Positions 32,601-43,007 of a DNA stretch of 64,000 nt are shown one piece after another. The number at the start of each line of letters is the position of its first letter. Position 1 is the first letter of the stretch. Both the position numbers and the translations under genes were made by a program. The stretch is from Diploptera punctata. Lineage: Eukaryota > Arthropoda > Insecta > Blattodea > Blaberidae. The notes under the pieces were generated by a model. That model did no database searches and had not been told where the DNA came from. It worked only from the letters and a program-made list of their open reading frames with translations. The stretch spans positions 868,001 to 932,000 of the forward strand of contig JASPKZ010007531.1 of NCBI GenBank assembly GCA_030220185.1. The letters are read 5' to 3'.

Positions 32601-33755
32601 CTGTTTTATAAGCAGAAGTTTGTTTTATCTGAGAACTAATGTCTGATACATCAGGTATCAATGATATAATTTTAATATTTTAATCTCCAACCTCAACATT
32701 GATTTTCCATACATTTTAAAAGTATAGATTAGAGAAAGATGTGGAGAAAACAAGTGGAATGTATAGATCCAGACACTTGGCTTATAATTATTTTTGTGTA
32801 GAGATCAAGTGGCCAAGGAAAAGACGAAACGAAATCTTGAGATCCGTCCAGACGAATGGCTGGCTAATCCGCAAAGTCAAGAAGAAGATGAAGAAAAGGA
32901 AGATGCAAACGAAAATACAACATATTCATTTTATATGAAAGTAACTTTGACCATTCGTTATGGAATGAATAATAGCACCATCTAAGCCGTATATGAACAT
33001 AAAACGAGAAAATAATTTGCATTGATTTTGAAAATGAATCGCAAATCTCCAACTTTAGGCTCTTTGAGATTCCCGACCTTTAAAGGTACAATCTGCTCTT
33101 ATTTTATCACCCCTGTGTGTTGCGACTATTAACACAAAAAACAATGAGAGAAATAAAGAAGCGATTTTAAAAATAACAGAGTCCACAGAATCAAATGGGT
33201 GAAAGTGGTGGGGGAGAGGAGGAATGACGGCGAAAATGACGCTGGAATAATGTGTAATGGTGGATAATGAGCGGTAATGATGATGACTCTCAGATAGAGG
33301 GGGGGGTATATCATCAACCAAAATAAGCTTTTGTAGGGATAACTTATTATTTGCAGACGTGGAGAAATTTGTAAAGATTTATAAGTACAGCATGGTGATA
33401 ATAATATATATTTATTCAAATTTCAATATAACAGTACGTTTAGTGCTGACAGATGCCGGCCGACTTCATTTAACAGATTGTTACTTTGCACCGTGGGTCA
33501 GTGTTTTGCTTATTGTTTTCTGATTATTATATTTTACGACATAAAATTAGAACTTCTGCAATTATTTAGTAATATATCATTATTATAAGTAAAAAGGTTT
33601 AAATTTGGAAACATGCAATTCCATGCGTAAAAATACGTTTGAAAATTGGAAACAACACGTTTTACATGACGAATATCACTACTTTCATTTTGTTTTATTC
33701 GGTTTACATTCCTCCAGCAGGCCTAATAGTTTTTTTACTGTTTAGAAATAATAAA
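32601..33755. other. Unassigned DNA
   Basis: A short open stretch at 32794-32985 encodes an acidic run (EEDEEKEDANEN) but shows no recognisable domain. Nothing else was recognised. Confidence 0.35.
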
Positions 33756-34174
33756 AACTATTTTTACACGCTTTATAGTAGCTTGACCTGTATCCATCTA
33801 TGTGACGGAATCTTTCAACGCGATTTTCACCCACTTAAAATCATTGAATCGACTTGAAACTTTGCATACTTGTACAGGCCCATGACAATACAATATTTTC
33901 ATGTTTTTGTTCGTTAAATCCTGGTCAGAATCATCAGAAAATAAAAAAAAAAGTGTCTTTGAATCTATGTAACAGAATCTTTGATCACGATTTTCGCACA
34001 CTTAGAAAACATTGGATCGACTTGAAACTTTGTATACTTGTAAAAGGACCCGTGGCAATACAATAATTTCATATTTTGTTTATAAAATCCTGGCCAGAAT
34101 CATCAGAAAATTAAAAAAAAAATTGAAACTGGTAAAATAGTTTGCGGACTTGTCGACTTTTTAGTCAATCGTTG

Positions 34175-34268
34175 TAAGAGCTCAGTTGGTAGCAGTAAAG
34201 CAGTGAACTCTTAGTGGTATATAATTTCAGTAATCCATGGGTCGCTGGTTCAAATCCGGCTCGGAGGA
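34175..34268 (+). pseudogene. tRNA-Tyr pseudogene with retained intron
   Basis: Has GAGCTCAGTTGG, the 18-nt intron, GGTTCAAATCCGGC and CGGAGGA. The 5' acceptor strand is lost (GTTGTAA), the D-loop carries an insertion (AGCAGTAAAG) and the anticodon is altered. Confidence 0.85.
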
Positions 34269-34380
34269 TTTTTTTTAGAAGAGTATTACTTTTAGCTCAT
34301 ACTACAATAGTATCGAATTTAAATATATTTACATTTTTATCTTATTCTGTAAAATATTAAAACTAAAAAATAAAATAATA

Positions 34381-34855
34381 AATAATAGTTAGAAAACTAT
34401 AACAACACGCTTTATTAGAAAACCGAACTAACAAATGAAAAATAATTTTAATTTCCAATACGCTTGGGATAAAATTAAAGTGGTCAACAAAAAAATCATC
34501 TCCAACACATATAGAATAAAACTAGAGTCATCAACAAAAAGAAAATAATTTTACTATCAAAAGCGTGGGGTGCTCTATATCAATTAATACATTTGATAAT
34601 AAACATATATTGGTAAAAGTAAAGTCTCTAAGAAGAAAATGTAAAAATCATAAAAAGCACTCCACGCTTTTGATGGTAAAATTATTTTCTTGATAACTCT
34701 AGTTTTATTCTATATGTGTTGGAGATGATTTTTTTTTTGTTGACCACTTTAATTTTATCCCAAGCGTGTTGGAAATTAAAATTATTTTTCATTTTTTAGT
34801 TCCGTTTTCTAATAAAGCGTGTTCTTTTAGTTTTTTAAAACTATCATTTATTATC
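34381..34855 (+). repeat. Foldback hairpin, copy 3
   Basis: The arms are inverted copies of each other (AACACGCTTTATTAG...CTAATAAAGCGTGTT). The loop runs from GGGGTGCTCTATATC to AAAAAGCACTCC. Confidence 0.85.
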
Positions 34856-34865
34856 TTCTTATTAA

Positions 34866-35489
34866 GACTTCATAATGTTCATAATTCTTGTATACGTTTT
34901 ATTTGTGGTATTCGCTGATTTGATCACGTTACACCATCCCTGGAACAAATGTCATGGCTTCTTCTGCAAGATCATAGAACCGTCCATTTTTTATATATTC
35001 TTTCATCGCCTAATTATTTATCACACCGTTTCGTTAGACACTCTGATACACATAAATTAGGCACACGATCCCATTAGCATATTATTCTTTATATCTCCTC
35101 CTCATCACACAACTTGTTACTCAAAATCTTGTACAGTTTTCCTTGCCAGAACATGGAATTCGCTTCCACCCTATGTCAGAAACTGCCAAACTTTAACATA
35201 TTTCACAAATAACTGAAAACTGTTTTATTAATTAACTGCAGAATCGTATCATTAAGAGTAGTTTTTAAAAAATATAATAATATATTTTTCCTTTATTTAA
35301 TAAAAATAAAATTAAGATTTAACAATATTTTACCTATTATCTTACACAGGCCTATAAGCGATAGATTATTTCATTACAGTTTATTACTTTCTTTGTATTT
35401 TTATTGTATGACAGTTTCGATCTATTTGTATTCTTCCTCTGTGTATACATTATTTTATTAGTTTTAATTTTAATTGTCTTTAAATTTAT
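34866..35489 (+). pseudogene. LINE-D 3' fragment, degenerate
   Basis: Aligns with 42605-43200: TTCATAATTCTTGTATACG matches the HNSCIRFICG region, then degraded thumb and C-terminal sequence (AGAACATGGAATTCGCTTCC corresponds to ARTWNSLP). Multiple frameshifts and stops. Confidence 0.75.
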
Positions 35490-35493
35490 TGTA

Positions 35494-37038
35494 GAGGAAC
35501 TTCGAGTAATGTAGACCTCCATTTTGAATTTGTTGCTTTTCTTCTTTTAATTAAGGGATTTGAATTTGTTTTATTGCAGTGATTATCATTAGTGTTGTAA
35601 CTATAAAATAGCATTGTTATTTTATTCAAATATGGAAACATCTTCATAATTTATAAACTTTTTTTTACTTTACAGGAAAGGTCCACTTTAACTTCCATAT
35701 TTGGGTAATATGGACCCCAGATTCCATCCTAACTTTTAGACCATTTTTAAGTTTATTTAGTCTATTAATTTATATCTAGGTCTATAGACACAAATTAATC
35801 TGAAAATATTTATAGCTGATCGTAACTAAAAATCGTTGATATATATTTAATGTTTTCAAAAATAATTGTTGATTATAACATTCACACGTCAGTCATCTGC
35901 AGACAGCGACGGTCTTTGAATTTAGTAAAAATACAAGGATATTAAATAAAATTATTTAAGTGTATGGTTTATACAGACTATTTAACTCATGCCACAAATG
36001 CTAGTCAATGACCAATCACGTTTCAATGAATCTTCTTTTACAATCAATGACAGTCGTGTTTCACCTCGCTCTTTATCGATTTCTCTTTATCAGCTCCTGT
36101 TTTTGTGATAAAGAAAGCTCCTCCTTTTTAATGTTCTGAACAGGTCAAACCATTATTTTTCTCCAACAAATACATTGAATATAGCAAATAATGAAAAGAT
36201 TCCTTGATTTTACTGAGTAGTTTACTAAAAAAAATAAATGAATAACCTGTAATGTTGATTATGATATATAGTGTGATGTGTTTCATTATTTCTCCACTTG
36301 GGTGCACTCTTACAATATTGCGATCTTATTTGGCAATAAATAATATGATCAAGCAGCAGTGAATGAACATAATCCCACATATGTGATTTGTTTTCAAACA
36401 TCGCCGTTTACATTAAATATATAAATATTTTAAAATAACTATAGTTAAACAATGATTTGTGAGTAAACAGCTTAATTTTATTCGTTAAATAGTCCTAACA
36501 AATGCTACTCTTTATTTCCAAATTCTCTACATAAATTCACTCCTCACTTCGTGAGTCGTGAATTTGTCGATAATTTGGAAATCACTCGTGGCATTACTTA
36601 TAACATCTTCATTGATAAAATATACGTATTCGTGTAAAGTGGACCCAGCAACCGCCTCGTGGAGGCTCCACATTAACTGAAACTCTTAGTTTAATTATTT
36701 TATACAGCCGCCATGTCACTTAATATCAAACCAAGCCCGTCAGTACATTAAAACAGCATCTACGTAATGTAATATATTTAGGATATGTTTCAATATGTAT
36801 AATATTCAATAGTGTAAATTAAAAATTAATTCTTAACTTGAAAACATTTTATAAAGGTCGTTTTCATAAAAATCACAAATAAACCCGTCTTCCCAGAGAG
36901 AATAAAAGAAACTGTCCTTGAACACGTCAACGTTGATGAGAGGGAAGGAGTTAAAATATTTTCTGTTCGAGGACAGCACCAATTAAAGAAGATATTAACA
37001 GGGTCCACCGAAACCGAAGGGTCCACATTACTTTTGGT
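35494..37038. mobile_element. GTCCAC-type TIR element, copy 3, interrupted
   Basis: Left end GAGGAACTTCGAGTAATGTA. The right end AAGGGTCCACATTAC is degraded after this point. A palindromic MITE occupies 35976-36603. Minus strand 37026-36826 is open for 66 codons but shows no recognised domain. Confidence 0.75.
35976..36603 (+). mobile_element. Palindrome-bearing MITE, copy 1
   Basis: Homologous to 40264-40850 and, inverted, to 58897-59338. It starts GACTATTTAACTCATGCC and ends GGAAATCACTCGTGGCATTA. A hairpin CACTTCGTGAGTCGTGAA lies near the end. No coding capacity. Confidence 0.75.
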
Positions 37039-37459
37039 TTGTGATTAACTATAATTTTTGGTATGCGTTCATCTTTCATTCTTTGGACATGTTCTTTCCA
37101 GTTTTTTTCTAGATTGTTTTAGTTTATCTTCTTCTTCTTCGTCACGGTTTAGGCTTACATAGTAGTCTGTTCCAGCTCCAAAATGCTGCTATTTCCATCT
37201 TTTCTTTGGTATTCCATAACTTCTTCTTCCTCGTGGTGAATAGTTGTATGCTGCTTTTGGTATTCTATTTTCAGTCATCCTTGCCAAGTGTTCTTTCCAG
37301 TTCGTTCTGTATTTCACTATTTAATTACCCTACATAATTATTTCTGTGTTGTGTTTTTTATCTGTTCTTTAATATCCTGCTATTGGTCTGAGGAATTGAT
37401 TTTAAGCAGATTGGATTCTGGCAGATTGTTGTGTTGTCACTGTACATGTTTCGGATCCA

Positions 37460-38543
37460 TCTAATATATAAAAATGAATGTTTGTTTGTACGTTCGTACT
37501 TTATGAGCGGTCATACCAGTGATCCGATTGTGAATGGACTTTTTATAAAATGTTCAGGAGATTCCCGGGATGAACTTAGGGTATAAGAGAGTTGTTATAT
37601 TCAACTCCTACACCCTTAAAAATCGCCCTTTGTAGTGGAAATCGTGAAAAAAAGTAGCTCTTTGGACGACTAAATTGCTTACGCTGCCTAAACCATAAAA
37701 AACACACAAAATTAATGTAAACAGAATTGAATATCTCAAAAAAAAAGTCCGCGACAGCATATGTTTATCTCTTACGGATAACTCACAATAACTATTTTTG
37801 TCTTTCACTGATGCCAAGAAGATGGAGACAATTACGTAGATTCCAGTGCAAACATAGCAGCACATGACAGGTATTCTTTTACAGATAACTCACAATAACG
37901 AATTTTGTCTTTTAGCTCACTTATGCCAAGAAGACCGAGATAAGTAGATTCCCGGCAACACCGGGTAATCAGCACGGGGTATCTTAAAATAATTACGATA
38001 TACATTTATAATTATTTTCCCTCCATGGTATCTTTACCTTGTCGTGGTGGAGTGGCTTGCGTGCTTAAATGATCCTGAGAGCTATTCCGGCGGTAGCATT
38101 GCTGCCGATAGGGTTACCCATGCCGGACTGGTCGAAGGTGATAAGCCAGACGAAAAAAGTACCTTGGACGAAAGAGTGACGATCTTTCACCGTAAAAATA
38201 CAACTGTCAAGAAATGCGGACATGGGTTCATCTGGGGTGGAGAGCTTATGTCCGCGCGGCCATGAACCTACGGGTTCGATAGTGCCAGTGAGTAAGTAAG
38301 TATTTATAATTATTTTTCATTTTACTTATTCAACTAATCATAAGAAGTACAATAATTTTTCACTTTCAGCTCATTTATGCCAAGAAGATCGGGATGAGTA
38401 GATTCCTGGACAACGCCGGGTAAACAGCACGAGGTATCTAAAAATAATTACGATATACATTTTTTTTTACTTATTTAACTAAATATAAAATACATTAATT
38501 TTCAATTATTTAGGCGTAGCATCGAACGCCTGGTATTAGCTAG
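37460..38543 (+). mobile_element. Helitron-type non-autonomous element with exact ends
   Basis: Starts TCTAATATATAAAAATGAAT and ends GGTATTAGCTAG, inserted between A (37459) and T (38544). The uninterrupted paralogue at 45770-45790 reads GGATCCATAAGTAATAATAG, so the borders are exact. TC...CTAG ends and A|T insertion without duplication are Helitron hallmarks. Internal tandem segments contain ATGCCAAGAAGA and GGGTAATCAGCACGGGGTAT. No Rep/helicase ORF. Confidence 0.9.
38019..38301 (+). mobile_element. 283-bp LINE-A-ended deletion derivative
   Basis: The first ~215 bp (CCCTCCATGGTATCTTTACC onward, with GTCGTGGTGGAGTGGC and TTACCCATGCCGGACTGG) resemble the 5' leader of an insect LINE. The last ~68 bp are the exact LINE-A 3' end with AGTAAGTAAGTA tail. 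ATTTATAATTATTTT flanks both sides (38004-38018 and 38302-38316), a perfect 15-bp target duplication. The 74-codon open stretch at 38044-38265 runs across the joint and is probably meaningless. Confidence 0.85.
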
Positions 38544-38654
38544 TAAGTAATAATAGGAACTGTCATTGTCTAGTGTAATTTCATTATATTTATTTTATCT
38601 AAAAGTTTAAAAATATTTATCTCATTTCTAATATCTTCGTTTCTTCTTTTTAAA

Positions 38655-38905
38655 ATTGTCATCATCATCATCATCACTCCCAGGGATTAGGCAATTGCCC
38701 GTTCCGACTTCATAATGCATCAGCCCAACGTCTTCTAGGTCTTCCAACATCACGTCTTCCTCTTGTTTGATAATTTCTTGCTAACAATGGATATCTGTCC
38801 TTACTCATTCCATCCATATGATCAATCCATTTCTGTCTGTAATTCGTGACCTTATCCAATAAACGCTGTACTTTCAATTCTTCTCTTATGTCCTCATTTT
38901 AAAAT
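38655..38905 (-). mobile_element. LINE-B 3' fragment
   Basis: Starts with (CAT)n and GGGATTAGGCAATTGCCCG. The minus strand encodes HMDGMSKDRYPLL-like and GRRDVGRPRRRW-like sequence. Confidence 0.75.
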
Positions 38906-39440
38906 TGTTTCAGATTAATTTCCATCTAATGAATATAAAATTTAAAACATCCTTGAATTGGACGGTCTCACACTGTCATGCCCATAAACAAAAATGAAGT
39001 ACACAACAAGTGTGTCACTGCAAGATGTGTATTTAGTTATATTAAGAAGTTGGGTTTGTGGGAAAGTGTTGAGCTAGCAGAGGGGTAATATTCGCTGCAG
39101 ACGTGATTTTCATGCAAGTTGAGGGAAGTCTGTGGGAAGAAAATAAAATAATGATAGAGCTTGTACACACATTATCATATTTTGTTTTAGCGTAATCATT
39201 ATGGCTGCCGGTTGCCACTCCTGCAGTTTTAATCGTACACATCTTACTTTTTTTATATTTTGTTAACAATTATTTACTTACCTGGTTACCTGCTTCTTAT
39301 TTACGGAAAATTTTCATCTTGTTCTTATTTATTTGCATGCTATCTCTTGTTTTTCAACTCAAAATTAACGAATACAAAACATGTATTATATTAAAACTTT
39401 CTTTATCTTTATACATAGGCTATAAAATAAAATAACTTAA
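38906..39440. other. Unassigned DNA
   Basis: No gene recognised. The last ~25 bp are an inverse copy of 40120-40150. Confidence 0.4.
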
Positions 39441-39443
39441 AAT

Positions 39444-39842
39444 ACCTAAACTATTACAAAATTATGGCAGTGCCTGTCTTAACATATGCAAGTGAAAATT
39501 GAACTCTTAACCGTTCAGACAGAAGGAATAGAAACTGCAGAAATGAAGTTCCTACGTTCAGTAGCGGGTGTGACAATTTTGGACAAGAAAAGAAGTAAGG
39601 ATATTAGGAAGGACTTAAATATTTTCAATTTAACAAGTAAAATTAACAACATGAGAAACAACTGGTATGAACATGTCAAGAGAATGCCTACAGATAGAAT
39701 CCCTCAGCTGTTACTAAAGTACAAACCAATAGGACATAGAAATGTTGGATGCCCATTTACTAGATGGGAGGATTCATTAAATCCCACGTGATGTGAAAAC
39801 AGGTAAAAAGGCCTAATTTCATGAAGCAGAAGAAGAAGAAGA
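39444..39842 (+). pseudogene. LINE-B C-terminus
   Basis: 39486-39791 is open: AEMKFLRSVAGVTILDKKRS, YEHVKRMPTDRIPQLLLKYK and GHRNVGCPFTRWEDSLN. It ends in (GAA)n. The upstream YGSE block is eroded (TYASEN in another frame). Confidence 0.85.
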
Positions 39843-39844
39843 AG

Positions 39845-40134
39845 AACTTAAAATACCTTCTTAGGTAAAATCCGTCGTCCTCAACTTTTAAAATATGTGA
39901 TCTTTATGCCTGTAGGCCTTTCAGGACATCCGTCCCATCTTCAGCAGTTCATTCTTCGCTACAGCATCCAGGTTGATGTTTGATGCTGCTGGTCCTAATG
40001 TGGCTTTGTCGTGACTAAAGCGTCTTCCTGACGATATCGTATAGTGGGTTGTTTAGTCTGGGAGTGCTTTAATTTATTAAAAGCTTGTTGTCTATTTCCT
40101 TGATAACGGATTTTACCTAAGAAGGTATTTTAAG
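39845..40134 (-). repeat. Inverted-repeat element with hammerhead-like motif
   Basis: The two ends are a perfect inverted repeat of about 31 bp (AACTTAAAATACCTTCTTAG... and its complement at 40104-40134). The interior minus strand carries a hammerhead-like motif (39908-39955). This is consistent with a PLE terminal segment; no ORF. Confidence 0.5.
39908..39955 (-). ncRNA. Hammerhead-like motif
   Basis: Minus strand: stem I CTG, core CTGAAGA, stem II GGAC-GGAT-GTCC, GAAA, self-complementary AGGCCT as stem III, cleavage context TA, then CAG closing stem I. All core elements are in order, but the sequence differs from the 15-kb motif. Confidence 0.45.
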
Positions 40135-40263
40135 TTATTTTATTTTATGACTCTCCACCTCAACGGTTTTAACAATGAATTTAATTAGTATTGACATAGG
40201 CTATATATCTTCTGTACGTGTGTATGTCACAGAACTTATCCTAAACGGCTAGGCCGATTTTGA

Positions 40264-40850
40264 TGACTATTTAACTCATACCATAGATGCTAGTCAATGA
40301 CCAATCACGCTTCAATGAATTTTGTTTTACAACCAATGACAGTCGTGTTTCACCTCGCTCTTTATCGATTTATCTTTGTCAGCTCCTGCTTTTGTGATAA
40401 AGAAAGCTCCTCCTTTTTAATGTTCTGAACAGGTCAAAGCATAATTTTTCTCCAACAAATACATTGAATATAGAAAATAATGAAAAGATTCCTTGATTTT
40501 ACTTAGTTGTTTACTAAAAAATAAATGAATAACCCGTAATGTTGATTATGATATATAGTGTGATGTGTTTAATTATTTCTCCACTTGGGTGCACTCTTAC
40601 AATATTGCGATCTTATTTGGCAATAAATAATATATCAAGCAGCAGTGAATGAACATAACCTCACATTTCTGATTTGTTTTCAAACATCGCCGTTTACATT
40701 AAATATATAAATATTTTAAAATAGCTGTAGTTAAACAATGATTTGTGAGTAAACAGCTTAATTTTATTCGTCAAATAGTCCTGACAAATGCCGCTCTTGA
40801 TTTCCAAATTCTCTAGATAAATTGGAAATCACTCGTGGCATTACTTATGA
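40264..40850 (+). mobile_element. Palindrome-bearing MITE, copy 2
   Basis: Starts GACTATTTAACTCATACC and ends AATCACTCGTGGCATTACTT. Here the palindrome near the end has lost its centre (TCTAGATAAATTGG). It is inserted after AGGCCGATTTTGAT. Confidence 0.7.
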
Positions 40851-40876
40851 GAATTTTTGTGTATGTTTAGTGGGTC

Positions 40877-41238
40877 CCTGGATGGTTTAGATTAACAATT
40901 GGACCATCTAAAACCATTAGGCGTAAGTAAATATTTAAAAATCGCTCTAGCGATCACAATTGCTGATGTTTCACAACGAAGCTCGGTATATCCTATTAAA
41001 ATAAACCGAGATAGGTATTATCCAAAAATGAGCGAAATCCGACAATCAAAGGTAGATGTTTACCTGAAATCTGAAATTAGGAACTGCCTAAACGATTGCA
41101 CTGATTTTGATGAATTTTTCTTGTGTTTTTGAGTGGGTCCCTGGATAGTTTAGATTCGCAATTGGACCCTCTAAAACCATTTGGTGTAGGAATTCACCTG
41201 AAGTGAAACTTTAAAAATCGCTCTAGCGGTCACGATAA
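40877..41238 (+). repeat. Partial tandem repeat, ~255-bp period
   Basis: GTGGGTCCCTGGATGGTTTAG...AATTGGACC near 40878 recurs near 41133, followed both times by AAAAATCGCTCTAGCG. A 77-codon open stretch (40899-41132) has no recognised domain. Confidence 0.5.
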
Positions 41239-41771
41239 CACTGATCAACATGATTTTTATCTCATGAGTATCAATGCATGCACTTAATGCAGTTTTTATC
41301 GTGTTTTCAAATATGTATTCGGAATTTCTCCATCACCCACAGTTTATTATTTCAATTTCAGTTAATAGATTTAAATAATTATTTTCTTAATAAACGTTTT
41401 TTCGTCCATTTGTCCATCTTGGCGCAGTAAGCAATGAGCACGGGGAACACTTTCATCAGGAGATTTCAGCTATGGAAAAGAGATATCAAGGCAAATGGAA
41501 TCCTAATATCCATCAAGAGGGATGCTCCACAGGCGAAATATAGCAGAAAATCGTCATTTCTTACTTTCTAGGTGAGTCCGAATGTTCGAATATTGTGTAG
41601 TTACGAATGTAGAAAATATTAAAGTGTTTGAAATTAAAAATTCCTGTCTCTCAGAAACCTTGCGTGATGGAAAAAAACTGATATCATATTTGAATTGAGG
41701 AGAAAAAATGCTATCAGAATCAGATTTTTCTTTCTGAGACAAAAAAAAAGTTTATTTTTTGTTGCTCAGTG
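41239..41771 (+). mobile_element. CACTG-terminated DNA element, copy 2, TAA target duplication
   Basis: Starts CACTGATCAACATGATTTTT and ends TTGTTGCTCAGTG, with TAA on both sides (41236-41238 and 41772-41774). Its coding remnant reads LGAVSNEHGEHFHQEISAME, then KRYQGKWNPN, before a deletion. The block GAVSxEHGExFHQ...MEKRYQGxW recurs in many unnamed arthropod proteins that I recall as multicopy. The function is unknown to me. Confidence 0.75.
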
Positions 41772-41918
41772 TAATCACTACTGACAACTTTGCTACTAAC
41801 TTTTAAAACAAACCCTAAAACTTCAGTGAACAATGTTATCTGAAACTCTATAAAAATGCATATATATCAACATCACTCGAATATATCTTTGACCAAGCAT
41901 ACAGATTAATAGTATATT

Positions 41919-43007
41919 ATGATGCGAGGTTGGGGAGTGGTTTTTACAGAAGCGAGGAAATGTGTCACGCAATGGTTCAACTCCTACCTTCGTGAGCGCC
42001 AGCAATATGTTGTAGGAAATTCTACATTACGCTCTTCTTGGACCTACCGTAAAGCTGGAGTTCCACAGGGCTCGGTGCTCGGCCCATTGCTTTTTACAAT
42101 CTATATAAACGACATATCTGACTCCCTAAAACATTGCAAACATCATTTATTTGCGGACGACATGCAGATCTACCTTCACTCAGACAAATATTCTTTAAAT
42201 GATGCGGTAACCAAAATTAATGAGGACCTTGACTCGCTAACGGCGTGGACAGAGAAATATGGACTTGAATTAAATCCTAGAAAGACACAAGCAATCATTA
42301 TGGGCCATCAGAGACTATTATCCCCAATTAACACAAATGCAGTATTACATGTGTCACTTAATGGGGTTCAGATCCCTTATAGTGAGACAGTAAAAAATCT
42401 AGGAGTGTTTATGGATAAACATTTAATTTGGAATAAACAAATAAATAACATTTGCAAAACTATCTTCTCAATAATACACTCATTAAATCGTATAAGAAAT
42501 TGTTTACCGTTTTCTCTAAGAAAAATGCTAGTAGAAACACTCGCAATGCCCCATTTTGATTATTGTGATACTCTTTTTACTGACCTAAATACTGTTCTTA
42601 CCCAAAGACTTCAACGTGTTCACAATTCTTGCATACGTTTTATTTGTGGTATACGTAGATTTGATCACGTTACACCATCCCTGGAACAATTGTCATGGCT
42701 TCGTCTTCAAGATCGTAGAACCATCCATTCCCTATGCCTACTCTATAACATATTACACACATCTTTACCTTATTATTTATCACACCGCTTCACTAAACTC
42801 TCTGATACACATAACTTAGATACCCGATCCCTTGAGCACAGTGTCCTTTATATCCCTCCTCATCATACTACCTATTATTCGAAATCTTTTACAGTTTCTC
42901 TTGCTAGAACATGGAATTCACTTCCACCCTATGTCAGAGACTGCCAAACTTTACCATCTTTCAGAAATAAATTGAAAATAAAATCACTAACAGAAACAAC
43001 TCACTAA
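41919..43007 (+). CDS. LINE-D reverse transcriptase, 5'-truncated, 362 codons open
   Basis: The first ~13 codons come from flanking sequence; homology to the second LINE-D copy starts at VTQWFNSYLRERQQYV. Reverse-transcriptase motifs follow in order: GVPQGSVLGPLLFTIYIND (domain 4, about residues 48-66), FADDMQIYLH (catalytic palm, about 79-88), GLELNPRKTQAIIMG and LGVFMDKHLIWNKQI (thumb). The C-terminal region has PHFDYCDTLF, QRLQRVHNSCIRFICG and ARTWNSLPPYVRDC. This layout is that of CR1/Jockey-type non-LTR elements, which copy RNA at a nicked target. The endonuclease and finger domains are missing, so it cannot be autonomous. The frame is uninterrupted to the stop at 43005, suggesting a recent insertion. 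Confidence 0.9.
   Translation: MMRGWGVVFTEARKCVTQWFNSYLRERQQYVVGNSTLRSSWTYRKAGVPQGSVLGPLLFTIYINDISDSLKHCKHHLFADDMQIYLHSDKYSLNDAVTKINEDLDSLTAWTEKYGLELNPRKTQAIIMGHQRLLSPINTNAVLHVSLNGVQIPYSETVKNLGVFMDKHLIWNKQINNICKTIFSIIHSLNRIRNCLPFSLRKMLVETLAMPHFDYCDTLFTDLNTVLTQRLQRVHNSCIRFICGIRRFDHVTPSLEQLSWLRLQDRRTIHSLCLLYNILHTSLPYYLSHRFTKLSDTHNLDTRSLEHSVLYIPPHHTTYYSKSFTVSLARTWNSLPPYVRDCQTLPSFRNKLKIKSLTETTH

Larger units (their letters stand above)
33760..34860 (+). mobile_element. tRNA-Tyr/foldback composite repeat, copy 3
   Basis: Two leader units (33772-33945 and 33955-34130), a tRNA-Tyr pseudogene, a spacer and a complete foldback hairpin (34381-34855). The hairpin loop is inverted relative to copies 1 and 2. 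Confidence 0.8.
37133..38580 (-). mobile_element. LINE-B copy split by a Helitron
   Basis: LINE-B 3' sequence on the minus strand at 37133-37459 (complement of HTEIRQ- and RGRRSLRRP-like regions, compare 45437-45830) continues at 38544-38580. The Helitron 37460-38543 lies between. Confidence 0.8.

Noticed and set aside
34175..34268. Second and third functional tRNA-Tyr genes
   Set aside because: The copies at 34175 and 8854 have lost the 5' acceptor strand and have altered anticodons.
36826..37026. 66-codon minus-strand ORF with several Cys residues
   Set aside because: It is not open in the homologous copies at 3.5 and 28.7 kb and has no recognisable domain.
38044..38265. 73-codon ORF with an ordinary-looking start
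   Set aside because: It spans the junction between a LINE 5' leader and a LINE-A 3' end inside a 283-bp insertion, so it is unlikely to be a gene.
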